Assembly: GCA_020543525.1 (NCBI GenBank)
Contig: JAHYIO010000003.1
Location: 3,472,001 to 3,536,000, forward strand
Length of the DNA: 64,000 nt
Direction: 5' to 3'
Source: Coriolopsis trogii
Lineage: Eukaryota; Basidiomycota; Agaricomycetes; Polyporales; Polyporaceae
Each line of letters starts with the position of its first letter. Within the stretch, counting starts at the first letter, position 1. Made by a program: the position numbers and the translations under genes. The notes below the pieces were generated by a model. The model did not search any database, was not told the origin of the DNA, and saw only the letters and a list, made by a program, of their open reading frames with translations. This document shows positions 34,441 through 45,151 of this stretch, piece by piece.

Positions 34441-35100
34441 CTTCACCATACTATGGCTTCCAGTGGATCGCCTCTAGGTTCTGAGCCCATGTCGGCGTCT
34501 TCAAGTTCAAGCATGGGCTTGTGGTGTGTACCACGCGTGTTGTAATATGATACATGCCAATACCCGCGCGACATATATGTCGCCGCGACTGCCGGCCTGC
34601 ATGGTGAGCCTCAGTCGATTGCCCCGGCCGATACTTACGGGACACGTCCTTCACCGGCAACGACGCCAGACGCATGTCTGCCGCAAAGAGAGTGTCGATC
34701 GGCCAGTACCCACTCGAGTCGCACGACCCAATTGAGGCGAGGATTCCGCTCGTTTGGGAGGGTAGGACAGCACCCGGCATCGAGTCCACCGCGCGCTCCG
34801 CTTCTGCTACTATTCCTGCATATGAAGTAATTACTAACGAGCTCGTGAAGACAACAATGTGCGTACGAACTTCGTTGTTTCAGGTCTGCTTGAGCAGGCG
34901 CTCCGTCCAATTTAGCGCAGTGTGCCGACTCGGAAGGGGCGGTAGTTTTGAACCGACATCAAACCACTCCAGGCCAATATTAACTTTTACCGAGTTGATC
35001 TTCAGCGCCGTGGCGCCCATATACTTGAATACGTACATCTGCTTGACGAGGGGCAACGTGAATGAGTTAGTGAAGGGCAGGTGAAGGCCACGGTAGTCTT
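34441..35100 (-). other. Coding-like sequence of unknown nature, minus strand
   Basis: Two stretches look coding: KYMGATALKINSVKVNIGLE with FDVGSKLPPLPSRHTALNW (about 34895-35045), and MPGAVLPSQTSGILASIGSC with GYWPIDTLFAADMRLASLPV (about 34640-34790). The sequence between them could be an intron. They lie head to head with the hydrophobin gene. I do not recognise a family and cannot fix start or stop. Confidence 0.3.
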
Positions 35101-35130
35101 GAGGCCAGCACAAGAACCACCACCAGGAGG

Positions 35131-35140
35131 TATATAAGGC
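35131..35140 (+). promoter_or_regulatory. TATA box of the eight-cysteine hydrophobin gene
   Basis: TATATAAGG lies in this position, about 125 bases before the ATG at 35258. The CRE-like block of the hydrophobin array is not present upstream. Confidence 0.6.
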
Positions 35141-35257
35141 CATGGAAAGACGGGACAGACCGCACTGCTCAGCAACGCACTCGCACTCAAATCGAACTCT
35201 CTCCATCACTTACCGCACTCCTTAGTCTTTGCTCTCTCACTCCCTTCACTTATCACC

Positions 35258-35706
35258 ATGTTCGCCCGCTTCGCCGCTCTCTCCGTCCTCTCCTTCGCTC
35301 TTGTCTCGCAGGCAGCCTCTGCTGGCAAGACCGGCAGCTGCAGCACCGGCCCCGTCCAATGCTGCAACAGCGTCGAGCGTGTGCGTATCCATCCACTCTT
35401 CTTCCTGTTCCGGAGCTGAACGTTCTGGTTTTGATTCCAGGCGGACTCTGCGGCGGGCTCGGCTATCCTCTCCCTCCTCGGCGTCGTCCTCCAGGACACG
35501 ACGGCCAAGATTGGTCTTGGGTGCTCGCCCATCTCCGCCGTTGGCTTGAGCAGCGGTAACGCATGCGCGTCCGAGGCTGTTTGCTGCCAGAACAACAACG
35601 TCGTGAGTATCGTGCCGTTGCTTTATCGTCTCTGGATGAGAATCTCACCACGACTCGACTGTAGGGTGGTCTGATCTCCGTCGGATGCGCACCCGTGTCG
35701 CTTTAG
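35258..35706 (+). CDS. Class I hydrophobin, canonical eight cysteines
   Basis: A small secreted surface-active protein that should assemble at air-water or wall interfaces. Exons 35258-35380, 35441-35602 and 35665-35706 join to 108 codons plus stop. The signal peptide is RFAALSVLSFALVSQAASA. The cysteines follow C-x6-CC-x32-C-x13-C-x5-CC-x12-C, which meets the class I spacing: CSTGPVQCC, GCSPISAVG, ACASEAVCC and SVGCAPVSL. The hydrophobic stretch SAILSLLGVVLQDTTAKIGL lies between C3 and C4. The two introns fall at the same places as in the array members at 40498-61156, so they share ancestry, but this gene stands apart, lies on the other strand and has kept all eight cysteines. Confidence 0.95.
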
Positions 35707-36035
35707 ATAATAGATACCCTAGTCCCGGTTTAGATCGTACAATATACCCAACTAGTTGCTTGGCATCTACCAGGTCGTGTGCGGTGTTCCTGATAATAAG
35801 ATGATAATAAGTCGGACTCACTGGTGGGGGGTCCCAGCGGGAATGGGGGGAATTGGAAACCTTGCGAGGTTGCCGTTAGTCTCGAATGAGACTACAGTCA
35901 AGGAAGATATATTCCATCCAACATGCTATCGACAGCAAGAGAGCATATGCGAGCAGCTAGAACACAGCATAGGATGTACACATAATGATACATACGTTCG
36001 GTGTTGGACTAACGCCCAGAAGTGTTGTTTTGATC
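35707..36035. other. Intergenic region between convergent genes
   Basis: 3' ends of the hydrophobin (plus) and the Rap1-like gene (minus) face each other here. No further gene is seen. Confidence 0.5.
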
Positions 36036-39000
36036 CTACTGTAGCAGCTTGGCGAGGGACATCCCCTGCAGTATCTTCGCGCCCTCCGACCCTAGCCCAC
36101 GCCACCGAGTCGCATCGAGCCGAGCCAGCTCCCCCAAACCAGATGGCGTACCTCTCGATTTGCCCTTCCTGTTGTCTACGGCAGCAGCAGGGCTTCCTTC
36201 GAATATCGTCGCATCCACATCCCTCGCATCCTGCTCAAAGTCGTGCGTATCCTGGGGCTGGCCGAAGCTCTGCCGCTTGAGATGCTTGGCAGCACGCGTG
36301 CGTTTCGGCGGGGAGTACTCATCAACGGTCTCCCCATCCTCGCGCGGGATGCGCATGATGCGAAAGGACTGCCGCCTGCGCGGGTCTGTACCGAAGCTGC
36401 CGTTGGGGCCACCGCTGGATTGTCGACGCGACTTCGATGCGCCGAAGCTGAGGCCCATGCGACTGCTCTCCGCGAGAGGTAGGTCGTCCTGCATCCAGCT
36501 GTCCTCGTCGAGTGCATGCTCGACCTCGGCCTCGTCATCTATTCCCCTCCGAGGCACGTCCACTTCTTCGTAGTCGTCCGCCTGGTCATCGTCAATGTCG
36601 ACTTCCTCATCGCTGTCAGCTTCGTCCCCCTCAATCCTGTCCGAGCTCAGCATCTCGATGGCGCGGTTCGCAGTCTCGTTCGCGCTCTCGCGCATCTCGC
36701 GCAAGACGTGGTCCGTAGCCTCGAGCGAGCGCGTCTCCGCATATACCGAGCGCACGATCTCCTCGCTGAAACCGTGATTGCGCGCCATGACGGTGAGCGC
36801 GGTTTGCATCCCGAGCTCTTTGATGAGCTCGAGCTCGTGCGGTGGGAGCGTGTCCGCCAGTGACGCGTCGGCGGACTTGGCAGGAGAGACTGAGCGAGAT
36901 GAATGCGAGCCGAGGCCGGACGGCCGTGGGAGAGTGTAGGAGCGCGCATGGGCAGAGCCAGAGGGGGGTGGGTGGAAGAGCAGGCTCAGGGCAGTGCGCT
37001 GATTGAGGTCGTCTTCGCTAAAATTCAATGCAGTAGGCATGGAGCGCCGCCCGAGTTGCTTCTGATATACAGTGTTGTCCGGTTCCGAAAGGACTACGGG
37101 ACGTGCGGGCGGGCCTCCCAGTGTACGTCGCCGATGGTTTCCGTCAATAGCGTCGGCACGCCCCTTGCCTTTCTGCAGGACTTGCGCCGCGTTGTTAGCG
37201 TTTGAGAAGGGGTGACCAGAAACAATCTTCTCAATGGATTCGTTCTGCTTGTCATCCATGTCGGCAAAAGGGGAACTCTGAACCCGAGGAACATCAACCA
37301 CAGCGGGCAACTCTTCGTCTCGCTCCTCGAACTCGTCGAAACGTTCCGGCTTGTTCGAATGAGCACCGACGAGGGACATACTGGTCCGCGATGCCGAAGG
37401 ATGTGCATCAACGACCTTGCCGTGCAGCTTAAGCAAGGCGGCAAGGCGGGCTCGCTCAGCGGCGGACAGAGGTACCGTGGCAGAACCACCCTCTGTCTGT
37501 CTTGCATCCCGCTCCTTCTTCGACGGTGATGTTTGTGGGGGCTCCTTTCCATTCACAGCCCGCTCGAGCATCTTCTGTAGGCGCAGAGTATCCGCCTTGG
37601 AAAGAGGCGGGGCACGCGAGCCCGTCGAACTTGTGCTGCTGGACAGTGTCAAGCCTGGCGCGGCGACGGGTTGACTGAACGGATGATGCTGCGATGCCTC
37701 TGGCTCCGTGGCGTCGTCGACCTGGTCGTCGGCCTCCTCATCGTCGGCGTCGATGACTGCAGGTCCACGCGCATATGGAGTGCCGTTTGTTCGCGGACGC
37801 CGCCGCTCGACTGTACGGACCGTCTTGACGCTGACAATCTTCTCCGTCGTGACAACGCGTCGGGGACTGACTGTCGTCTCGCGTGATCTTCCCTTGTCTC
37901 TTACCGCCCCAGGTGTCCTGGGTGTCGATGGAGCAGGGGCCGGAGCAGCACGCTTGTCCTTCCGTCGCATAGGTGGCCATTGCATCTGCGTCTCCTCAGG
38001 CTCCTCCTCGATGTCATCGTCGTCATGAGCAATGGCCTGGTCTTGGGTGCCGATAACAGTCGCATCTTCGTCAAAGTCTACACCAGACTTTCGAGGAGCC
38101 TTGCCCGGGACGTCGACACGCGGTCTTCCACGGGCATCCGAGAACGCCTTGTTCCACGCGCCCTCATCAAGCCGCGGGGGCTCCCGTGGCTTCGAAGGCT
38201 CTTCAGAATGCGTACGCTCGCGCACATGGGCAAGGTGCCGCATTGTGGGAGAGTTCTGCGCGGTACTGCTGGCAGACGGGGATGTGGACTTGTCGACTGG
38301 AGTTCCAAAAAAGTTCTCATCGTTCGATCGTCGAATGCGATGTACGTGCTTCCGGGGTGGAGCGGGTGAGTGGTCGTGTTCGCGACGGTAACGCGCCTCT
38401 GCTTCTTCCGTAGGGGAGGGCGTGGGAGTACCCTCCCGTGCGTCGATATCGTGCTGAATGCGCACGGTGGGCCTACGAGGAGGAGGGAATGGAGCTGGTG
38501 GAATACTGTCAAGAAGCTCCTGACTGGGATTTGCGAAGGGTTTAGCATCAATATCTTCCTCTCTGCCATGAGATTCGTGAGCTATTTGGTATGGCGTCCG
38601 CAATATCGTTCACGGCGTACCTCGGTGCATTATGGTCAGACTGCTCCTCAACGTCCATAACGACGTCCGCGTCAGCCTGGTCTTCGATGCCCGGCTGAGT
38701 CAACATCTCATACGTCTCTTCTTGCTCCGCTGCTGATGAACCCGCTTCCGAAGGCGGTCCTACCTCCTCGTCGCTCAATCCCGTGGGCTCCGGAGCGTCG
38801 AAGATTTCACCATGGTAGTCGTCTAGGCCTGGAGTGCCCAGCTCCTCTTCCGAACTGTCGTGCTCTATTTCGTCAACAGGCTCATCATGTTCGTCTTCAC
38901 TGGCGTCTTGGTCTAGATTTGCCGTGTCATCGTGGGCTGCAGTGGGTCCAGGTTCGTCGTGTTGTTCGTTTGTTGACTCTCGATCCTTGCTGGTGGTCTT

Positions 39001-40008
39001 GTCGATACGTGTCTTCTTCTTGATCGGCGGAGCGTCGGAAGGAGTCTCACTCTGCCGCTTGCGTTTATCAGATGATGTAGCCCCTCTCGTCGTGGTGTTC
39101 AATCGCGTGTCTCCTTCGTCGTGGGATGCTGCCTCGAGGGGAGCTCGCTTTGGAGCGGCATTTGCAGACCGTTTGTGTACGCGCCAATCCTCCACGGTCC
39201 TTGGTCGTGGAACTTCTGGTTCGTCAAAGTCGGAGGTGTCACCCATGATGTGCTGTTTGACTGCGCGTTCGAAGTACGCCTCATTGTTCATGTAGCGTTC
39301 TCGCCATGATTGCCAGCTATGACGTTTCGTCCAAGGATGTTTCTCGTGCTGAGCGTGAGGACCAATCAGAGGGAGTGGAAAAGCAAAGGAACGAATTGTA
39401 ACACACGTCTTCGGTCAAAGCCACCCATAACTTGGTACCCTTCTTGCCACCGGTTGCAGGACTCACAGATGCGAGATATTCAACCAAGTGCTGATCATCC
39501 TCCTTCGTGAACTGTACGCGGTTCGCTGAAGATTGCGTCACTTGAGAGGTTTTCGGCGCCGAAGAATGCGGTACACCTGGGGTTTGCCTCTCGATGAGTC
39601 TAGCGATTTGTCTGTCCATGCGGTTGCGATTCCTGACATAGTAATCTCGCCACGACGACCAAGGATGACGTTTGGCCCATGGCCATTGGCGACCCTCCTA
39701 TGCATATACACGCTCGAGTGCAACGGGAAAATCGAGAAAGAGGACAACGTACGTTTGCAACGAGGCGCTGGTAAAGAGCGTTGCCATTACGGCCGTCAGG
39801 TTGAGGATTGTACTTGGCGATGTATTGAACGAGAAAATCCTCGTCTCGCCGTGTAAACGGGTTACGGCTTTACATACTGAGCTTATGCATATGTAGAGCG
39901 ATGCGATGGTCACTCACCCACTCATTACTCGGAAGGGGTCGCCCAGATTCTAGTAACCAGATACCGACCGATATCTTATGCGACACTTCAACGCCCCGGC
40001 TCAGATTA
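36036..40008 (-). CDS. Rap1-like telomere-associated protein with two Myb modules (5' end not resolved)
   Basis: This is a large, probably nuclear protein. From the 5' side there is a BRCT-like end (VSHKISVGIWLLESGRPLPS), then Myb module 1 (FTRRDEDFLVQYIAKYNPQP, NALYQRLVAN, HPWSSWRDYYVRNRNRMD) and Myb module 2 (FTKEDDQHLVEYLASVSPA, KLWVALTED, HSWQSWRERYMNNEAYFERA). A long acidic and Ser/Pro-rich stretch follows with basic nuclear-import-like patches (SDKRKRQSE, PIKKKTRID). The C-terminal part contains LIKELGMQTALTVMARNHGF, possibly the Rap1 C-terminal domain, and ends MSLAKLLQ at 36036. Introns visible include 58 nt near 38564-38622 and two that split each Myb module before the W..W.W.R helix. 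The N-terminal BRCT exon(s) upstream of 40008 could not be placed. Confidence 0.72.
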
Positions 40009-40497
40009 CTGCGCGAGTATTAGTCTTCGTAGAGCCTGAATGAACGCTCGAGATGGAGAAGAGGGGAAGACAGAGGGCGTGGTGGTAGAAAGAGCAAGAA
40101 ACGGAGTCGGGCGATGTTGTCCGAGTCGGCGAGCTCGCATGGTTATGGCACGTGCCAAACGCGTTATGTCACAGTCACCTGCGCGCGTCAATGCCCCTAC
40201 CCCCGGCCCGCGTCACGGATGAGCGCTTGAGCTGGAATCCGTCGAGAGCCGCCGACTCCTCACTCTTTTCTACTTGGTCCTTGACTCCGATCCGCCACTA
40301 TAAACAGGCTGGACACAGGAAATAGCTGTGATACACGAAACATATCACATTCGATCTCCGTTTGACATACATCAGACTCATGCACAATAACGATCTACTT
40401 GGATTCACTTCGGGTACGGAACACAAGACTCGGCGCCGGACTCTTCAGCAACTCGGGCTCTCGTGAGTACTGCTGCTACACTACGGCATTCCCGTCT
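40009..40497. other. Between the Rap1-like gene and hydrophobin H2
   Basis: The missing 5' exon of the Rap1-like gene should lie here or be very short. A plus-strand TATA-like CACTATAAACAG at about 40298-40309 has no gene to serve. GTCACAGTCACCTG-like sequence at about 40168 recurs near 44510 and 60478 downstream of other hydrophobins. Confidence 0.35.
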
Positions 40498-40943
40498 TCA
40501 AAGGGTGATGGGCACACACCCAATAGCGATCAAGCCACCCTGCATATGATCGTTCAAGTGAGTCTGGGGTGCTCATGTGACAAGACGAAGACTTACGTGG
40601 CTGTTGTCCGTGCACGAAACAGTGGTGGAAGAGCAAGAGCCGCTACCGACGCCGACGACGGTGATAGGCGAACAACCGATACCGACGAGAACATTCACGT
40701 CTTGAACGAGGACGTTGAGGAGGCCGAGCAGCTTACTAGCCGCAGGGGCGGAGGCCTACAAATCACGGTGAGCAGCGAGTTCTTCTCAGTGAGGTCAAGG
40801 CGGATCACCTTGGAGGTGGTTGTGCAGCATAGGTTGGTGCCGCTGCCGCTGTCTCCAGAGCCGTTGCGAACCTCGAGGGGCGTGGCGGCCGCAAGAAGGG
40901 GTGCTGCAGCAATAGCGAGAGAAACGATACGAGAGAACATCAT
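40498..40943 (-). CDS. Six-cysteine hydrophobin H2
   Basis: Exons 40809-40943, 40597-40755 and 40498-40539 give 111 residues. The signal peptide is MMFSRIVSLAIAAAPLLAAA. Cysteines: TNLCCTTTSK (doublet C2-C3), [10 protein letters not shown] (C4), [10 protein letters not shown] (C5, and C7 with Ser at the C6 position) and AIGCVPITL (C8). C1 is absent from the Gly/Ser stretch before the doublet. Introns of 53 and 57 nt sit at the positions used in the canonical hydrophobin at 35258. The core promoter has a TATA box near 41038-41043 and the CAGGTCGAAC element at 41000-41009. It should be secreted; ability to form rodlets with three disulfides is unknown. Confidence 0.92.
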
Positions 40944-41173
40944 GTTGGTTTGTGAGAGGGAGATGCTGAAGAGCTGAGAGATGGTAGGCGATTGGAGTGG
41001 TTCGACCTGTAGAGCATCTGTCCTGTACGTGCCTCCTTTATACGATTCCTGGTGTACTCACTGACCAGTATACCCCACGCTTGCGCACTCGGTCATGACT
41101 GGCTGTACCTGTATCGTCATTGCCTACGACCCAGACATGCATCATAGCATACGTCCTGTACTGCCCACGGACG

Positions 41174-41186
41174 GATGTCACAGGGG
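41174..41186 (-). promoter_or_regulatory. CRE-like block upstream of H2
   Basis: Read on the gene strand: CCCCTGTGACATC, 231 bases before the ATG. The core is changed from TGACGTC to TGACATC in this copy. Confidence 0.55.
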
Positions 41187-41249
41187 TATTGCAACGGAGA
41201 CCGGCCCTCGTGGAGCGACGTGTTTGTCGTCGTGTGCCCCCATCTCCGC

Positions 41250-41510
41250 GGGTCAAGGCGCAGGGAGGATACGATACGGCAGAAACGTATACCAGCGGGA
41301 ATTGGAGAATTTGCTTCATTTTACTCTCGCCGCCGTTGAGCAGGTACAGGAAGCCTCGTATGTGGCATCTACTCCACCTACCGCACGTACGTCTGTTCAT
41401 GGGCGATATCATCTGCCTCTTCACTGATGCAATCGACGTTCGCACCACAGACGGTCCGCGGAGACGCTGTCTCTACTGCGTTTATCCAGCTGTCAGAAGG
41501 GCGCTCACGG
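41250..41510 (-). repeat. Duplicated distal 5' flank of H2
   Basis: It matches 42220-42510 over some 260 bases with indels: CATACACCAGCGG-type start, CTCGCCGC, GAGCAGG.ACA, ATGGGCGATA and AGACGCTGTCTCTA. It marks the tandem unit as including at least 500 bases of 5' flank. Confidence 0.6.
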
Positions 41511-41766
41511 GACGGTGATTGTACGGCAGTCGAGCTGCAGGTGCGTGCGTCATCGAGCGAGAGGTGCTCATGAGACAGGATCGTCCCAGTTGACCTCAAA
41601 TGTCATGTCGACGGAGACAAGCCAGCCAAACTGCATATACGGACCCGTCAAGTCAATCGAGGCTTCGCGAGAGAGTGTATGTTCTTGTGACGTCGCGCTG
41701 ACTTGCGTGTGACTCCTTTCCCAATTCTGACCGCGTGTCTACCCAACTCGTACCCTTTAGATCGTC

Positions 41767-42510
41767 GAGCTTATGTGACTACTCGACAGAGAAGAGATGG
41801 TATATACAGCGAGTTCACCAATCCAAAACAACGACGCGTACATTCAACTAACCACTCTTGGACTACACGGTATAAAGGACTATAACAAGCCTGATTCTAT
41901 CGAGTACTGATCCGTGATATAGTGAGTATGAGCTAGAGTCATCTTGGTTGTGGAGGCGAGATGCTGAAGCGCGGAGTGACCAGGCAATTCAGAGTATTCG
42001 GTCTGAACCACTTCCTCTAAGTGCGTGTCTATCCGTCACACTATCCGACAATGAGGTGCTACCATAATCATCGATGCTATCACACGCGGCCGTACCTATC
42101 CTGAGGAACAAGTCGTCAGGTAAGCTTCACTCCGTTCTTCCCTGTCGTACTTCACCACACGCCCCAGGGGTACTCAACGCAAGCGATGGATCCGCCTGCA
42201 TACCATTTCCCCATGTCCGCGGGCGGCGGTCCTACAAGGACATGCAAGTCAGGCAAGAACATACACCAGCGGATCTCAAAGAAGCAGCCTCATTTCAGCC
42301 TCGCCGCTCGGAGACGTCAGAGTTTCTTATACTCCCCGCCGGTGAGCAGGCACACGAAGTCCCGTACGTGTCAAATTCACCACTGTGCCCCGCATGCACG
42401 CCTGTCCACGATGGGCGATACCATCAGCCTACCCGTCTGCGCGGGCGACTTCCTCGTTTCAATGAGCGATGCCCCGCGAAGACGCTGTCTCTATCCACTC
42501 TCAGCGTACC
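41767..42510 (-). pseudogene. Hydrophobin ghost: both flanks kept, coding sequence lost
   Basis: From right to left on the gene strand this locus keeps the distal 5' flank (42220-42510), a degraded CRE-like position (about 42160-42175), a 5'-leader match ending CCACAACCAAGATGA at about 41937-41951, and directly after it the 3' flank shared with the other array members (ATTCAAC...CAACTAACCAC near 41840-41855 and GAGCTTATGTGAC at 41767-41779). In working genes about 430 bases of exons and introns lie between these two parts. Here homology jumps from the start codon to about the stop codon. Confidence 0.6.
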
Positions 42511-43090
42511 GCCGGTAGACCGGCGATACTGCGGTGTGGTCACGCAGAACATCCTGTCTCGGGATGTGCGTCATGGATTTCGCTCGCAGGGGGAGTTGGC
42601 TTGGCACATATGAGGTAACTCGCCTACTCTGACGATTTGTTCTCTCATATGTATCCCAAAGCGGGACGTATCCTGTGAGCATGACTCGGTCTTGCCACGT
42701 TCCACCGGGCGATTAATAGGTGATCGATGACAGGAATCTTCCGAGGCGGAGATGAAGCGATCGCAGCGGAGAAGGTGTAGCTCAAGTGAACACCGGGACC
42801 CGCCGGACCGAACTCAAGACCCTCGCTGCAAGACCACGCGAGGCGCACCGTCACCATGACGTCGCGGTGACTGCCAGTTGTGACTTCTCATGTGCGCGTT
42901 CGTCCAACTCGGGCTGTCCTTCCGCACCTCGCACGTACATGACCGTCGAACGTCGAGGCGAAAGGATGCAGGCAAAGCATATCAATTCGAAGCGCATGGA
43001 TGCATACATTCGGAGAACTATCACACGGTACGACGGACTGTTCAGTATTCGGGTCCTATGAAGTATGACTAGCCACTGATGCGTCATCGC

Positions 43091-43518
43091 TCAGGCAGTA
43101 ATGGGCAGGCAGCCGATTGCAATAAGACCACCCTATGACAACATGAGCAGGCGAGTATGGCAAGGAGGTGAGCAAGGTACTCACATGGCTGTTGTCAGTG
43201 CATGTAACGACGGTGGACGAGCAAGCGCCGTTTCCGACATTGACGACGTTGATCGGGGAACAGTCTATGCCGACGACGGCGTTCACGTCCTGCACCACAA
43301 CGCCAAGCAGGCTGAGGATCTTGCTGGCTGCAGGGGCGCTGGCCTGGAGCACAACGGTGAGTCCTCTTGTGAAACTGAGAGCAAAGTGTGGGTGGAACCT
43401 TAGAAGTGGTAGCACAGCACAATTGTTCACCACCGGAAGAGCCGTTTCCGACGGGAGTGGCGGCCGCAAGAAGGGGCGTGGCAGCGATAGCGAGAGCGAC
43501 GGCGCGAGTGAACATCAT
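43091..43518 (-). CDS. Six-cysteine hydrophobin H3
   Basis: Exons 43399-43518, 43185-43343 and 43091-43132 give 106 residues. The signal peptide is MMFTRAVALAIAATPLLAAA. Cysteines: GEQLCCATTSK, GIDCSPINVV, GACSSTVVTC (Thr at the C6 position) and AIGCLPITA. C1 is absent. It differs from its sisters in ending PITA instead of PITL and in reading INVVNVG instead of ITVVGVG, so it may be the most relaxed copy. TATA-like CTTATA lies at 43612-43617 and the leader element GTACGACCTG at 43575-43584 (plus-strand reading). Confidence 0.92.
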
Positions 43519-44703
43519 CTTGTGTTGTGAGGATGATATGGGGGAGAGCTGAGAGAAGCAAGGCGGTTTGGGGTGTACGACCTGCAGGACAGTGGTCTGC
43601 CTTCTCTTTCTCTTATAGCACGAGGAAGCAACCGTCCATCGTGCTGCTTAGACTCAGTTGCAGCATGTTGGTTCAGTACTCCGTCGGATGACACAACTGA
43701 TTTAGGAAGCATCCTCATGTTGCCCAGGTCAGACGTCACAGGGGTAAGTCTCTTCCAACGTCCTATGCAATTGCGCGCTCAGTCAATGAGGCCAAGCCTC
43801 ACTCACGCTGGACAGGATATCTGTCGGGGATGTTGATTGCCTCCGTACTGTCCAATAGGTAGGAGGACGGCATTCACTCCACAACGAAGACGTTGTCCCT
43901 TTTCGCAGCCACTCAATACATTTAGACACGAGGTCACTCGCGGAGACGATGTTATCAAGGCCTTCCCTGCGGCGACAGGGCGGCGCCTACAGCCGGACAT
44001 TAGGTGGCCACCCAGCACCTTCGGTCCCGCCGGTCCTGTGAAGCTATGTAGAGGCCAATGAGCACACCTCCCGGAATTGACCAACGGACGTAAAAACGGA
44101 GATGAATCTAGGGTGCGCCCCATAATGAATGTAGGTTAGATATAGCTCATCGAGACGTTCACGCAGTTCGGCGACTGACGAATGACTGTCAATGACAGGC
44201 CATCAGCGTCATGATGGGATTGATTGTGTTGGCTGGAAATGAGGCAAGCAGGCGGCCCGGCGTCCAGTCGCAAGGAAGCGGGAGATGATAACGACGGTCG
44301 GTGGATCAGCTGTTACCAGCTGTCCGCCGTCGAACCTGTAGTAGGTATCCCAACGATGACGTGAGTACTATTCGCAATACCGTTGTGCGCTTGTTGATCT
44401 TTGAATGCATGCAGACAATTCGAAGATGAGGCCCATTGGAAGACATCAAGCACAGGGCCGTCAGGGGACCAGCACATCCTAGTCACGCATTGGGGATTGA
44501 CGCGTCAGGTCACAGTCACGTGTGCGCGTAGCTTGCTTGAATCGGAGCCATGCTCGCTGATTGGGACGGTCCAGCACAATAGACAAGATAAAATGAACAG
44601 ATGGATCACGATTCATTGGTATTTATTATCATCTAATTGTTTGCTCATACAGAACACATCATACAACGGATGCGGCCACTTCTCGACGCGTCACTACTCT
44701 GCT
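43519..44703. other. Array spacer between H3 and H4
   Basis: It holds the H3 promoter. A block at about 43965-44040 (GGGCGGCGC, CGGACATT, GGTGG) recurs at about 45670-45760 upstream of H4. No gene is seen. Confidence 0.4.
43731..43744 (-). promoter_or_regulatory. CRE-like block upstream of H3
   Basis: Gene-strand reading CCCCTGTGACGTCT, 213 bases before the ATG, with the bZIP-type TGACGT core. Confidence 0.65.
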
Positions 44704-45151
44704 TCAGAGCGTGATGGGGACGCATCCAATGGCAATGAGGCCCTTCTATATTTACGCACAAGGTAAGCATTTGAAGCAGACGGTAGACAAAAATGCCTCA
44801 CGTGGCTGTTGTCAGTGCAGGAGACGGCGGTGCTAGAGCATTCGCCGCTGCCGACCCCAACGACGCTGATGGGGGAGCAGTTGATGCCGACGGGCACGTT
44901 CACGTCCTGCAGGACGACGCCGAGCAAGCTGAGAATATCCGCGGCAGCAGGGTTGTTGGCCTGTCACATCCTGGTGAGTTCTTGTACATGCGGGGAGACC
45001 CGACAGGCGCAATCACCGTGGTGGTAGTTTTACAGCAGAGGTCGGTGCCGCTGCCGCTACCCTCAGAACCCCCGCGAGCGTCGAGAGGGGTGGCGGCCGC
45101 AAGAAGGGGGAAGGAAGCGATAGCGAGAGCAGCGACGCGAGTGAACATCAT
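44704..45151 (-). CDS. Six-cysteine hydrophobin H4
   Basis: Exons 45017-45151, 44802-44960 and 44704-44745 give 111 residues. The signal peptide is MMFTRVAALAIASFPLLAAA. Cysteines: TDLCCKTTTT, GINCSPISVVG, GECSSTAVSC (Ser at the C6 position) and AIGCVPITL. C1 is absent. The third exon begins AAG, giving HKGLIAIG where most sisters have HGGLI. Both introns conform to GT-AG. The TATA box is near 45245-45250. Confidence 0.93.

Larger units (their letters stand above)
40944..43090. other. Array spacer with ghost unit
   Basis: It contains the H2 promoter region and a second, coding-less hydrophobin unit (see 41767-42510). No intact gene is found. Confidence 0.5.

Noticed and set aside
40399..40977. 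192-codon plus-strand frame
   Set aside because: It is the antisense shadow of hydrophobin H2 exons.
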